Source of the DNA: Sandaracinaceae bacterium
Lineage (GTDB): Bacteria > Myxococcota_A > Polyangia > Polyangiales > Houyiibacteriaceae
Reading direction: 5' to 3'
DNA: 64,000 nucleotides
NCBI GenBank assembly: GCA_020633055.1
Contig: JACKEJ010000004.1
Span: 372,001-436,000 of the forward strand
Below are positions 55,797 through 64,000 of this stretch, piece after piece. Under the pieces are notes generated by a model, which made no database searches, was not told the DNA's origin, and was given only the letters and a program-made list of their open reading frames with translations. Positions within the stretch are counted from its first letter, which is position 1. Each line of letters starts with the position of its first letter. The position numbers and the translations under genes are program-made.

Positions 55797-57227
55797 ATGC
55801 CGCTTTTCGACTCGTCCAAGCCTGGAATCATTCGCCCCTACCACTCGCTGTTGACCCTGGTCCAGCGGGCGCTGGACGTGGCCATGATCGTGGTCGCCCT
55901 GTGGGTCACCCGTGGGCTGTACGCTCCCGAGTTCGAGCCTTGGCGGGTTCACGACACGCTGGAGGCCGGCGCCGCCGCGCTCCTCTTCCTCTTCTCGGCC
56001 GACGCCTGCGGGCTGTACCAGGGCTTCCGCGGCGTGCCGTTGGTCCAGGAGCTGAAGCGCGTCTGGTTGGCGTGGTTCGCGGTGTTCGGCCTGTTGCTGC
56101 TCACGGCGTTCGCGCTCAAGGAGTCCGCCAACTACAGCCGTGTCGTGTCCATGGGCTGGATGCTCAGCGCCCCCGTGTTCGTGAGCGTGTGGCGCTCGCT
56201 GGTGCGCCTCGCGCTGCACGAGGCTCGGCGTCGCGGCCACAGCACGCGCCGTGTGGCCATCGTCGGCATGACCCCGCTCGGGGAGCGCGTCGCGCGCAGC
56301 ATCCATCAGGCGCCCTCGCTCGGGCTGTCGCTCGAAGGCTTCTACGACGACCGCGGCGACGACCGGCGCGAGGCCATCGACGCCGAGCTGGGCGAGTTCG
56401 CGGGCACCTTCGACGAGCTGGTGGCGCGCGCCACCCTGGGCGACCTGGACCTGGTCTACGTGTGCCTGCCGCTGCGCGCCGAGTCGCGCGTGCACAAGCT
56501 GATCGCCCAGCTGGCCGACACCACCGTGAGCGTGTACGTCGTGCCCGACTTCTTCGTGTTCGACCTGTTGCACGCGCGCTGGACGGCGCTCGGCGAGATC
56601 CCGGTCGTGAGCATCTTCGAGACGCCCTTCATGGGCACCGAGGGCTGGCTCAAGCGCGCGGAGGACCTGGTGCTGGGCACGTTCGCCGTCGCCGTGGCCG
56701 CCATCCCCATGGCGCTCATCGCCATCGGCATCAAGCTCACCAGCAAGGGCCCCGTGCTGTTCAAGCAGCGCCGCTACGGGCTGCACGGTGAGGTCATCGA
56801 CGTCTACAAGTTCCGCTCCATGACCGTGGCCGAAGACGGCACCAACGTGCGTCAGGCCACCGCCAACGACAGCCGCATCACGCCCTTCGGCGCGTTCCTC
56901 CGGCGCACCTCGCTGGACGAGCTGCCGCAGCTGGTGCACGTGGTCACCGGCAGCATGAGCCTGGTGGGCCCGCGCCCGCACGCCGTCGCGCACAACGAGG
57001 CGTACCGCAAGCACATCTACGGCTACATGCTGCGCCACAAGGTCAAACCGGGGCTCACCGGCTGGGCGCAGGTCAACGGCTGGCGTGGCGAGACGGACAC
57101 GCTCGAGAAGATGGAGAAGCGCATCGAGCACGACCTCGAGTACATCCGGCGCTGGAACCTCTTGCTGGACATCAAGATCGTGTTCATGACGGTGTTCGGA
57201 CGCGCGGTGCACCAGAACGCGAAGTGA
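55797..57227 (+). CDS. Undecaprenyl-phosphate sugar phosphotransferase (WcaJ-type, polyisoprenyl-phosphate hexose-1-phosphate transferase)
   Basis: 476 residues. Four N-terminal helices, a CoA-binding-like domain (RRVAIVGMTPLGERVARSIH), a fifth hydrophobic segment (about 295-315), then the catalytic domain with YKFRSMTVAEDG, RTSLDELPQLVHVVTGSMSL, VGPRPHAVAH and KPGLTGWAQVNGWRGETDT. It starts repeat-unit synthesis by moving a hexose-1-phosphate from a UDP-sugar to undecaprenyl phosphate. First gene of the plus-strand operon that also encodes the SGNH protein (GTGA overlap) and the PKS. The residue set is complete and full length. Confidence 0.94.
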   Translation: MPLFDSSKPGIIRPYHSLLTLVQRALDVAMIVVALWVTRGLYAPEFEPWRVHDTLEAGAAALLFLFSADACGLYQGFRGVPLVQELKRVWLAWFAVFGLLLLTAFALKESANYSRVVSMGWMLSAPVFVSVWRSLVRLALHEARRRGHSTRRVAIVGMTPLGERVARSIHQAPSLGLSLEGFYDDRGDDRREAIDAELGEFAGTFDELVARATLGDLDLVYVCLPLRAESRVHKLIAQLADTTVSVYVVPDFFVFDLLHARWTALGEIPVVSIFETPFMGTEGWLKRAEDLVLGTFAVAVAAIPMALIAIGIKLTSKGPVLFKQRRYGLHGEVIDVYKFRSMTVAEDGTNVRQATANDSRITPFGAFLRRTSLDELPQLVHVVTGSMSLVGPRPHAVAHNEAYRKHIYGYMLRHKVKPGLTGWAQVNGWRGETDTLEKMEKRIEHDLEYIRRWNLLLDIKIVFMTVFGRAVHQNAK

Positions 57228-58222
57228 CCGGCATGTCGCGGCGCAAGAGGGCAGGCTTCGTGCTCGCGCTGACGTCGGCGCTGGTGGGCGGCGTGGGCCT
57301 TCTCGTGCATCGCCGCTGGCACAAGCTCTGGTTCATCCCCGAGCCCCCCAGCCGCGGCATGGCGCAGGGGAGCTGCGAACCCGCCGGTGTGGTGCCCCGG
57401 CTGCACGTGCTGTTCGTGGGCCACAGCCTGGTGAACCAGACCATGCCACGCATGGCGTCGGCCATCGCCGCGGCGCTCGGGGTGGAGCTCACCTACGACG
57501 TACAGCTCATCGACGGGGGCTCGCTCGAGGTCAACTGGAACCACGCGGAGGAGGCCACGGGCGTGAACGCGCGCGAGGCGCTGGGCACGGGCGCGTACGA
57601 CACCATGGTGCTCACCGAGGCCGTGAACCTGGACGACCACCTGCGCTGGAGCGATCCGCCGGGACACGCGCTGCGCTGGTACTTGCTGGCCCGCGCGGCG
57701 CGCCCGGACGCGCGCCTGTTCTTCTACGAGACGTGGCACCACCGCAGCGAGCCGCGGCACGCGAGTGGCTTGCCCGTGCTGCCCAGCCGGCTGAGCTGGC
57801 GCGAGCAGCTGGACGCGGACCTCGGCAAGTGGGAGCACATCGTGGACGCGGCCACGCGTGAAGCCATGCGCAGCGCGCCCGACGCCGCGCCCCTCGACGT
57901 GCACATCGTCCCGGGTGGGCAGGCGCTGGCCGCGCTGGTGGACGCCGTGCGCGCGGGTGAGGTGCCCGGGGTGGCACGCGAGGTGGAGCTCTTCACGGAC
58001 GGCGTGCACCTGAGCGACCTCGGCAACTACTTCATCGCGTTGGTCCAGGTGGCGACGCTCACGCACGTGGACCTCACCGGCGCCCCGCACCAAGTGCCCC
58101 GCGCCGACGGCGAGCTGGTCAGCGTCCCCCCTGACACGGCGCGCGCGCTGGCGGCGCTTGCCCAGCGCGCGGTCCGCCTCTACCCCCGCTCGGGCGCGAC
58201 CTGCCCCACGGAAGCGAACTGA
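57224..58222 (+). CDS. SGNH-hydrolase-like membrane-anchored protein (paralogue of 42564)
   Basis: 332 residues from GTG 57224, overlapping the upstream stop. One N-terminal helix (RAGFVLALTSALVGGVGLLV) is an uncleaved anchor or signal. SGNH blocks: VLFVGHSLVN (Ser), YDTMVLTEAVN, YETWHHR and DGVHLSDLGNYF (D-x2-H). The match with the gene at 42564 runs along the full domain (for example VHIVPGGQALAAL against LLIPGGAAMAAL). Placed between the sugar-priming enzyme and the PKS, an acyl transfer or hydrolysis step on the polyketide-decorated or acetylated sugar is possible. The PKS starts 3 nt after its stop. Confidence 0.82.
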   Translation: MTGMSRRKRAGFVLALTSALVGGVGLLVHRRWHKLWFIPEPPSRGMAQGSCEPAGVVPRLHVLFVGHSLVNQTMPRMASAIAAALGVELTYDVQLIDGGSLEVNWNHAEEATGVNAREALGTGAYDTMVLTEAVNLDDHLRWSDPPGHALRWYLLARAARPDARLFFYETWHHRSEPRHASGLPVLPSRLSWREQLDADLGKWEHIVDAATREAMRSAPDAAPLDVHIVPGGQALAALVDAVRAGEVPGVAREVELFTDGVHLSDLGNYFIALVQVATLTHVDLTGAPHQVPRADGELVSVPPDTARALAALAQRAVRLYPRSGATCPTEAN

Positions 58223-58224
58223 TC

Positions 58225-61200
58225 ATGTCCGACGAATACGAAGTCATGGAGCGCGACATCGCCATCGTCGGGATGGCGGCGCGCGTGCCCGGGGCGCAGA
58301 CCCCCGCCGAGCTGTGGAAGAACCTGGTGGGCGGGGTCGAGTCCATAAGGCAGTACACGGACGAGGAGCTGCTGCAGAAGGGCGAGCGCCCGGAGCTGCT
58401 GCGCGACCCCCGCTACGTGCGCGCGGCGGCGCCTCTCGCCGGCCTGCCGAACTTCGACGGAGAGTTCTTCGGCTTCAGCCCGAAGGACTGCGCCATCATG
58501 GACCCGCAGCACCGGCACTTCCTCGAGTGCGCGTGGGAGGCGCTCGAGAACGCCGCGCACCCGCCCGAGCGCTTCGGTGGCCCGGTGGGCGTGTTCGCGG
58601 GCTGCGGCATGGGCAGCTACTTCTACGTGAACGTGTGCTCGCAGGCCGAGCTGGTGCGCGACGTGGGGCTCTTCCTGCTGCGCCACACGGGCAACGACAA
58701 GGACTTTCTCTCCACGCGGGTGAGCTACCTGCTGGACCTGGCCGGGCCCGCCATCAACGTGCAGACCGCCTGCTCCACCTCGCTGGTGGCCACGCACCTC
58801 GCCGTGCAGAGCCTGCTCGCTCGGGAGTGCGACATGGCGCTGGCGGGGGGGGTGACGATCGAGCTGCCGCACGAGCGGGGCTACCTGTACCACGAGGGCG
58901 AGGTGCTCTCGCCGGACGGGCACTGCCACGCGTTCGATCACCGCGGGCAGGGCACCGTGTTCGGCTCGGGCGTGGGCGTGGTGGTGCTGCGCCGCCTGGG
59001 CGACGCGCTGGACGACGGCGACGTGATCCACGCGGTCATCCGCGGCACGGCCGTGAATAACGACGGCGCGAAGAAGGTGAACTACCTGGCGCCCAGCGTG
59101 GACGGACAGGCCGCGTGCGTGGTGGAGGCGCTGGGCGTGGCGGGTGTTCCTGCGCGCAGCGTGGAGTACATCGAGTGCCACGGGACGGGCACCGCGCTGG
59201 GCGACCCGATCGAGGTCGAGGCGCTGACGCAGGGCTTCCGCACGCAGACCGAGGAGCGCGGCTTCTGCCAGCTGGGCTCCATCAAGACCAACATCGGGCA
59301 CCTGGACACGGCCGCGGGGGTGATCGGCCTGATCAAGGCCACGCTGGCTCTGAAGCACGCACAGATCCCGCCCTCGCTCGGCTACGAGAAGCCCAACCCG
59401 GCCATCGACTTCGAGAGCTCGCCCTTCCGCGTGGCCAGCCAGCTCAGCGCGTGGCCAGCGCCCGCACAGCACCCGCGTCGCGCGGCGGTGAACTCGCTCG
59501 GCGTGGGCGGCACCAACGCGCACGTGGTCTTGCAGGAGCCGCCGGGCCTGCCCGAGCCCGAGCCGCCCAAGCGCACGACGCAGCTCATCACGCTGTCGGC
59601 GCGCACGCGCAGCAGCCTCGACGCGCAGAGCCAGCGCCTGGCCGCGCACCTCTTGGACCACGCACAGCGCCAAGAGGCGGGCGACGGCGCAGACGAGCCC
59701 TCCGAGCTGAGCCTGGCCGACGTGGCCTTCACGCTGCACCACGGGCGGCGCGCCTTCGGTGAGCGACGCGTGCTGGCGGCCAGCAGCCTGCGCGAGGCGG
59801 CCGAGCTGCTGCAGGCGGGCGACCCCCAGCGCGTGTTCACGCACACGGCGCTGCGTGGCACCACGGAGAGCGGCGCGCCGCACGTGGCGTTCCTGCTGCC
59901 GGGCGGCGGGGCGCAGTACGCGCGCATGACGGCGGGGCTGTTCGAGCACGAGCCGGTGTTCCGCGAGCACATGGAGCGCGGGCTCGAGCTGCTGCGCACG
60001 CGGCACCAGCTGGACCTCGCGCCGCTGCTCTACCCGGCGGCGGGCGACGAAGCGCGCGCGCAGTCCGAGCTGGACGCGCGCATGGACCGGCAGCTGCCGG
60101 CCATCTTCCTCACCAGCGTGGCCATGGCGCGCACCTTCGAGCACTACGGCGTGACCGCCAGCGCGTACCTGGGGCACAGCGCCGGCGAGAACACCGCCGC
60201 GCACCTCTCGGGCGTGATGAGCCTCGAGGACTGCCTGGGCTTGGTGATGCTGCGCGCCCAGCTGTTCATGCAGACCGAGCCGGGCGCGATGCTGTCGGTG
60301 ACGCTTCCCGAGGCGGAGCTGCGCGCGCTGCTGCCGGACACGCTGGAGCTGGCCGTGGTGAACGGGCCCGAGGCGTGCGTGGTGTCCGGCGAGCCGGGAG
60401 CCATCGCGGCGCTCGAGGCGAGCCTTGCGGCGCGCGAAGACGTGGAGACGCAGCGCCTGGCCATCCCGGTGGCCGCGCACTCGCGGCTCTTGGACCCGAT
60501 CTTGGAGCGCTTCGGCGCGTACCTGCGCAGCATCACGCTCTCGCCGCCGCGCGTGTCGTTCCTGTCGAACCGCAGCGGCACGTGGATCACCGACGCCGAG
60601 GCCACCGACCCGGCCTACTGGGTGAGCCACCTGCGCTCGGCCGTGCGCTTCGCCGACAACGTGGACGCGCTGCTGCAGCGGGGCCCGAGCGTGCTGCTGG
60701 AGGTGGGCCCGGGCCGCACGCTCAGCTCACTGGCGCGGCAGCACGGCGCGTTCCGCAGCGGCGGACACCAGGCCTTCGCGTCGGTGCGGCACAAGGACGA
60801 GGCCGTCTCGGACGCGCACTACCTCACGGCGTGCCTCGGGCGGCTGTGGGCCACGGGGGCGGAGCTGGACTGGGGCCAGCTGTGGCCGGGGGAGCTGCGC
60901 TCGCGCGTGGAGCTGCCCACCTACGCGTGGGACCACAAGCCGTACTTCATCGAGCCGGCGGCGCCCGCGCGCGTGGCGGAGGAGAGCGCGCTCGAGAAGC
61001 TGCCCGACGTGCGCGACTGGGGCTTCGTGCCGCGCTTCAAGCCTTCGCTGGTGGACCTGCCGCTGGCGGACGACGGGCTCCTGGACGAGGGCTCGACGGG
61101 AGCTGGAGCGGAAGGTGCGCAGCAGACGCACCTGATCTTCATGGACCGCGGCGGCGTGGGCCAGCGGCTGCGCGCGCGGCTGCAGGCGGCTGGGCAGCGG

Positions 61201-64000
61201 GTGGTGGCCGTGTACGAGGGCGACGCGTTCCACTACCGCGGCGACGACGAGTACACGCTCAGCCCAGAGCGCGGGCGCGAAGGCTACGCCTCGCTCATCC
61301 AAGACCTGGTGGAGCGCGGACGCACACCGGAGCGCGTCGCGCACCTGTGGCTGCTGGAGCTGAGCGAGGAGTTCCGCCCCGGGTCCAGCTTGTTCCACCA
61401 CCACTTGGAGCGCGGATTCTTCAGCCTGTTCTTCCTGGCCAAGGCGCTCATCGACGCGAGCCTCCCCGGCGTGCACCTGAGCGTGGTCGGCAACGGGCTC
61501 CTGCGCGTGGGCGCGGACGAGGCGCCGCCGCACCCGCAGAAGAGCACCGTGCTGGGGCCCGTGAAGGTGCTCTCGCGCGAGCTGGAGGGGGCCACGGCGC
61601 GCTTGATCGACGTGACCCTGCCGACGCAGCGCGCCCAGCTGTTCGGGGGCTCGCTGCGCGCGGGCCTGCTGGACCCGTTCGGCGGCAAGCGGCGCGTGGA
61701 GCAGGCGCTGGACACGCTCAGCGAGCGCCTGTTCGACGAGCTGCGCGCGACGGCGGGCGACGAGGTCGTCGCGCTGCGCGGGGACAAGCGGTTGACGCAG
61801 GTGTTCGTGCCGCGCGCGCTTGCTCCTGTGGGCGACGCGCCAAAGCCGAGCGCGGCCGCCGCGAGCGCCACGAAGAACGGTGCGGGCTCGGCCGCTCACG
61901 CCGAGTCCCCGGCCGCCGCGCTCACCCCCGAGACGCTACCTGCCGCGCTGCGCGAGCGCGGCGTGTACCTGATCACGGGCGGCCTCGGCGGGCTCGGCCT
62001 GACCGTCAGCCAGTACCTGGCGCGCACGTGTCACGCGCGCCTCGCGCTCTTGGGGCGCACGCCCCTGCCCCCGCGCGAGCAGTGGGACACCTGGATCGCG
62101 CAGCACGGCGCCGACGAGCGCAGCAGCCGGCGCATGCAGCGCGTGCTGGAGCTGGAAGCGGCGGGCGCCGAGGTGCTGCTGCTCACGGGCGACGTCACCA
62201 ACGCGGACGAGGTGCGCGCCGCGCTCGCGGCCGTGGACCAGCGCTTCTCTGCGCTGCACGGCGTGTTCCACGCCGCCGGCGAGCTGGACGACGACCTCAT
62301 CGCGCTGAAGACGCTCGAGAGCGTGGAGCACGTGTTCGCGCCCAAGATCCAGGGCACGCGCATCCTGCACGAGCTCACGCGCGAGCGCGGGCTCGACTTC
62401 CTGCTGCTGTTCAGCTCCACCTCGACGGCCACCGCCCCCGCCGGGCAGGTGGACTACGTGGCGGCCAACGCGTTCCTGGACGCCTTCGCCGAGAGCGAGC
62501 GCGCGCAGGGACACCCCGTGACCTCGCTGCACTGGGGCATCTGGAGCGACGTGGGCATGGCGGCCGAGCCGGCCCGCGTGCGCGCCCACGCGCCCGTCGG
62601 CACGCCCATCGGACAGCAGCCGACGCACCCGTGGCTGAGCGCGCGCGTGAGCGACGGGCGCGGCGAGTCCACCCTGCGCGGCACGCTCGCCCCCGCGCGG
62701 CACTGGCTGCTGGACGGGCACCGCACGCTCGGTGGGCGCGCGCTCGTGCCGGGCACGGGCTTCGTCGAGCTGGCGCGGGCGGCGCTCCGTGCGTATGGCG
62801 AAGAAGGCCCCTTCGAGATCGAGGACCTCTTCTTCGTGCGCCCCTTCGCCGTGGCCGACGGCGAGGCGCGCGACCTGCACGTGAAGCTGCGCCCGAGCGA
62901 GCGCGGTTACCGCTTCGAGGTACGCGGGCAGGTGCACGTCGGCGGGCGCGAGGGCACGGTGCTGGTGGCGCAGGCCCACCTGGCGCTGCGGCCGGAGCCC
63001 CCGCGAGCCGCGCTGGACACGGCCGCGCTGCAGGCGCTCCAGGCGCGCTGTGACCGTGCTCACCAGGGGCCGGACAGCGCCGGGCTGCGCACGCCCCAAG
63101 AGGCGCACCTGCGCTTCGGCCCGCGCTGGCGCGTGCTGCACGAGGCGCACCTGGGGGCCACCGAGGGCCTGGCGCGTCTCGCGTTGCCGCCCGCCTTTGC
63201 CGGCGAGGTCGCGGAGCTGGGGCTGCACCCGGCGCTGCTCGACATCGCCACCGGCTGGGCCATGCCGCTCATCGAGGGCTACGGGGCGGAGGCCCTCTAC
63301 GTGCCCGTGGCCTACGAGCGCGCGCGTGTGTATGCGGACCTCACCCCGCAGTTGCTGAGCTGGGTGCGCACACCCGTGCCCAACCACGCCGACGCCGAGT
63401 TCGCGTTCTTCGACGTGACGTTGATGGACCCGAGCGGGCGCGTGCTGATGGAGGTCGAGCGCCTCGGCCTGCGGCGCATGACGCCGGGCCCGGACTTCGC
63501 GCAGGGCGAGCGCGTGGCCCCCGCCGACGTGGCCTTCGACGAGGAGCACGGCGCGCAGGCCCCCTCCCCCGGCGAGCTGCAGCGCGATCGGCTCTTGGCG
63601 CGCGGCATCGGCACCACAGAAGGGCAAGACGCGCTCGGCCGCGTGCTCCAGCTGCTGGGGCTGGGGGGTTCGTCAGACGCGGCGCGCAAGGCGCCCGCGC
63701 AGATCTTCGTGAGCTCCATGGACCTGCCCACGCTGGTGCGTGAGAGCGGCGTGAGCGCGGGCGGTGAGACGGCCGGCGGCGGGCTCGAGCTGGCGCGCCC
63801 GGACCTGGGCGTGGACTATCTGGCCCCGCGCGACGAGGTGGAGAAGACGCTCGTGGGCTTCTGGCAGGAGCTGCTGGGCGTGGACCAGGTGGGCGTGCAG
63901 GACAGCTTCTTCGACCTGGGCGGCCACTCGCTCTTGGCGGTGCGCCTGTTCGCCAAGATCAAGGCCGCGTACCGCGTGGAGTTCCCCATCTCGGTGCTGT
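58225..64000 (+). CDS. Type I polyketide synthase, KS-AT-KR-DH-ACP (open at window end)
   Basis: At least 1925 residues, running off the right edge. KS (about 10-430): Cys in VQTACSTSL (183), His in ECHGTGTALGDP and NIGHLDTAAG. AT (about 540-860): Ser in YLGHSAGEN (651), with VAAHSR where malonyl/methylmalonyl types carry HAFH/YASH, so the extender is unclear. KR: structural half (about 960-1200) then LITGGLGGLGLTV and catalytic SST/DYVAAN (about 1411); the LDD motif in AAGELDDDL points to B-type stereochemistry. DH: His in DGHRTLGGRALVPG (with one residue more than the usual H-x3-G-x4-P) and Asp in HPALLDIATG. ACP: DLGGHSLLAVRLF (Ser about 1902). KR before DH is an unusual order. ATG 58225, 3 nt after the SGNH gene. 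Confidence 0.95.
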   Translation, partial: MSDEYEVMERDIAIVGMAARVPGAQTPAELWKNLVGGVESIRQYTDEELLQKGERPELLRDPRYVRAAAPLAGLPNFDGEFFGFSPKDCAIMDPQHRHFLECAWEALENAAHPPERFGGPVGVFAGCGMGSYFYVNVCSQAELVRDVGLFLLRHTGNDKDFLSTRVSYLLDLAGPAINVQTACSTSLVATHLAVQSLLARECDMALAGGVTIELPHERGYLYHEGEVLSPDGHCHAFDHRGQGTVFGSGVGVVVLRRLGDALDDGDVIHAVIRGTAVNNDGAKKVNYLAPSVDGQAACVVEALGVAGVPARSVEYIECHGTGTALGDPIEVEALTQGFRTQTEERGFCQLGSIKTNIGHLDTAAGVIGLIKATLALKHAQIPPSLGYEKPNPAIDFESSPFRVASQLSAWPAPAQHPRRAAVNSLGVGGTNAHVVLQEPPGLPEPEPPKRTTQLITLSARTRSSLDAQSQRLAAHLLDHAQRQEAGDGADEPSELSLADVAFTLHHGRRAFGERRVLAASSLREAAELLQAGDPQRVFTHTALRGTTESGAPHVAFLLPGGGAQYARMTAGLFEHEPVFREHMERGLELLRTRHQLDLAPLLYPAAGDEARAQSELDARMDRQLPAIFLTSVAMARTFEHYGVTASAYLGHSAGENTAAHLSGVMSLEDCLGLVMLRAQLFMQTEPGAMLSVTLPEAELRALLPDTLELAVVNGPEACVVSGEPGAIAALEASLAAREDVETQRLAIPVAAHSRLLDPILERFGAYLRSITLSPPRVSFLSNRSGTWITDAEATDPAYWVSHLRSAVRFADNVDALLQRGPSVLLEVGPGRTLSSLARQHGAFRSGGHQAFASVRHKDEAVSDAHYLTACLGRLWATGAELDWGQLWPGELRSRVELPTYAWDHKPYFIEPAAPARVAEESALEKLPDVRDWGFVPRFKPSLVDLPLADDGLLDEGSTGAGAEGAQQTHLIFMDRGGVGQRLRARLQAAGQRVVAVYEGDAFHYRGDDEYTLSPERGREGYASLIQDLVERGRTPERVAHLWLLELSEEFRPGSSLFHHHLERGFFSLFFLAKALIDASLPGVHLSVVGNGLLRVGADEAPPHPQKSTVLGPVKVLSRELEGATARLIDVTLPTQRAQLFGGSLRAGLLDPFGGKRRVEQALDTLSERLFDELRATAGDEVVALRGDKRLTQVFVPRALAPVGDAPKPSAAAASATKNGAGSAAHAESPAAALTPETLPAALRERGVYLITGGLGGLGLTVSQYLARTCHARLALLGRTPLPPREQWDTWIAQHGADERSSRRMQRVLELEAAGAEVLLLTGDVTNADEVRAALAAVDQRFSALHGVFHAAGELDDDLIALKTLESVEHVFAPKIQGTRILHELTRERGLDFLLLFSSTSTATAPAGQVDYVAANAFLDAFAESERAQGHPVTSLHWGIWSDVGMAAEPARVRAHAPVGTPIGQQPTHPWLSARVSDGRGESTLRGTLAPARHWLLDGHRTLGGRALVPGTGFVELARAALRAYGEEGPFEIEDLFFVRPFAVADGEARDLHVKLRPSERGYRFEVRGQVHVGGREGTVLVAQAHLALRPEPPRAALDTAALQALQARCDRAHQGPDSAGLRTPQEAHLRFGPRWRVLHEAHLGATEGLARLALPPAFAGEVAELGLHPALLDIATGWAMPLIEGYGAEALYVPVAYERARVYADLTPQLLSWVRTPVPNHADAEFAFFDVTLMDPSGRVLMEVERLGLRRMTPGPDFAQGERVAPADVAFDEEHGAQAPSPGELQRDRLLARGIGTTEGQDALGRVLQLLGLGGSSDAARKAPAQIFVSSMDLPTLVRESGVSAGGETAGGGLELARPDLGVDYLAPRDEVEKTLVGFWQELLGVDQVGVQDSFFDLGGHSLLAVRLFAKIKAAYRVEFPISVL

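Noticed and set aside
58180..60630. Long open frame on the minus strand opposite the PKS
   Set aside because: Low-complexity Arg/Ala/His-rich protein with no domain; it mirrors the third-position GC bias of the real PKS, which has all catalytic motifs.

Overview
The window is very GC-rich, gene-dense DNA with tightly packed genes, many ATGA/GTGA start-stop overlaps, frequent GTG starts, and many lipoproteins with Asp/Gly/Ala-rich tails. Together with paired TonB receptors, PAS kinases and PKS/NRPS genes this suggests a Myxococcota (Polyangia-type) chromosome. That is an inference: no rRNA or taxonomic marker is present. I saw no tRNA, rRNA, CRISPR array, insertion sequence or phage gene, and no gene-free stretch longer than 300 bp.

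Layout. (1) 1-4528, minus strand: DUF58, transglutaminase-like and MoxR genes, a common co-operating trio. (2) 4579-8508, plus: a small PHA-granule-family protein, a class III cyclase, and a permease-ATPase-permease ABC exporter. (3) 8671-10504, minus: a zinc-ribbon membrane protein and a PP2C-like protein lacking the catalytic metal-ligand motif. (4) 10734-17195, plus: a Wzx/Wzy-type polysaccharide block (GT4, polymerase/ligase-like protein, flippase, second GT4 with an unusual C-terminal extension). (5) 17210-28053: a sensory block with two pairs of TonB-dependent receptor plus YfiR-like protein, flanked by a PAS hybrid kinase on one side and an Hpt-containing CheA-like kinase with its own receiver on the other. 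(6) 28167-30962: two unknown tandem lipoproteins and a multi-pass GT-C-like protein. (7) 30996-47762: a modification and glycosylation block with a 2OG-Fe(II) oxygenase, a GNAT-like protein, an AurF-type diiron oxygenase, an ABM protein, a discrete carrier protein with a stand-alone adenylation enzyme, a NodB deacetylase, two GT2 enzymes, an oxidoreductase-epimerase fusion, an SGNH hydrolase, a GT-C protein, a lipoprotein, and an Alg13/Alg14-type split glycosyltransferase. (8) 47764-64000: the export and assembly core. A minus-strand operon runs Wza-type exporter, NRPS, Wzz/Wzc-type co-polymerase, Alg14-like, Alg13-like. Divergently, a plus-strand operon runs WcaJ-type initiating phosphotransferase, SGNH hydrolase, type I PKS (open at the window end).

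The outstanding point is that carrier-protein chemistry is wired into the operons of a Wzx/Wzy-type exopolysaccharide machine. The NRPS (formyltransferase, vestigial condensation region, adenylation domain interrupted by a luciferase-like monooxygenase, carrier) sits between the two envelope-spanning export genes. The PKS starts 3 nt after the gene that follows the sugar-priming enzyme. A discrete carrier plus adenylation pair sits with the deacetylase and glycosyltransferases. The simplest reading is a polysaccharide decorated with, or co-made with, an aminoacyl/polyketide group. The product is unknown, and two separate pathways sharing a neighbourhood remain possible.

A second theme is at the DNA level. 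A short GGACACCCA-type motif is reiterated inside coding sequences, in both orientations within one gene and as a perfect six-unit tandem array in another.
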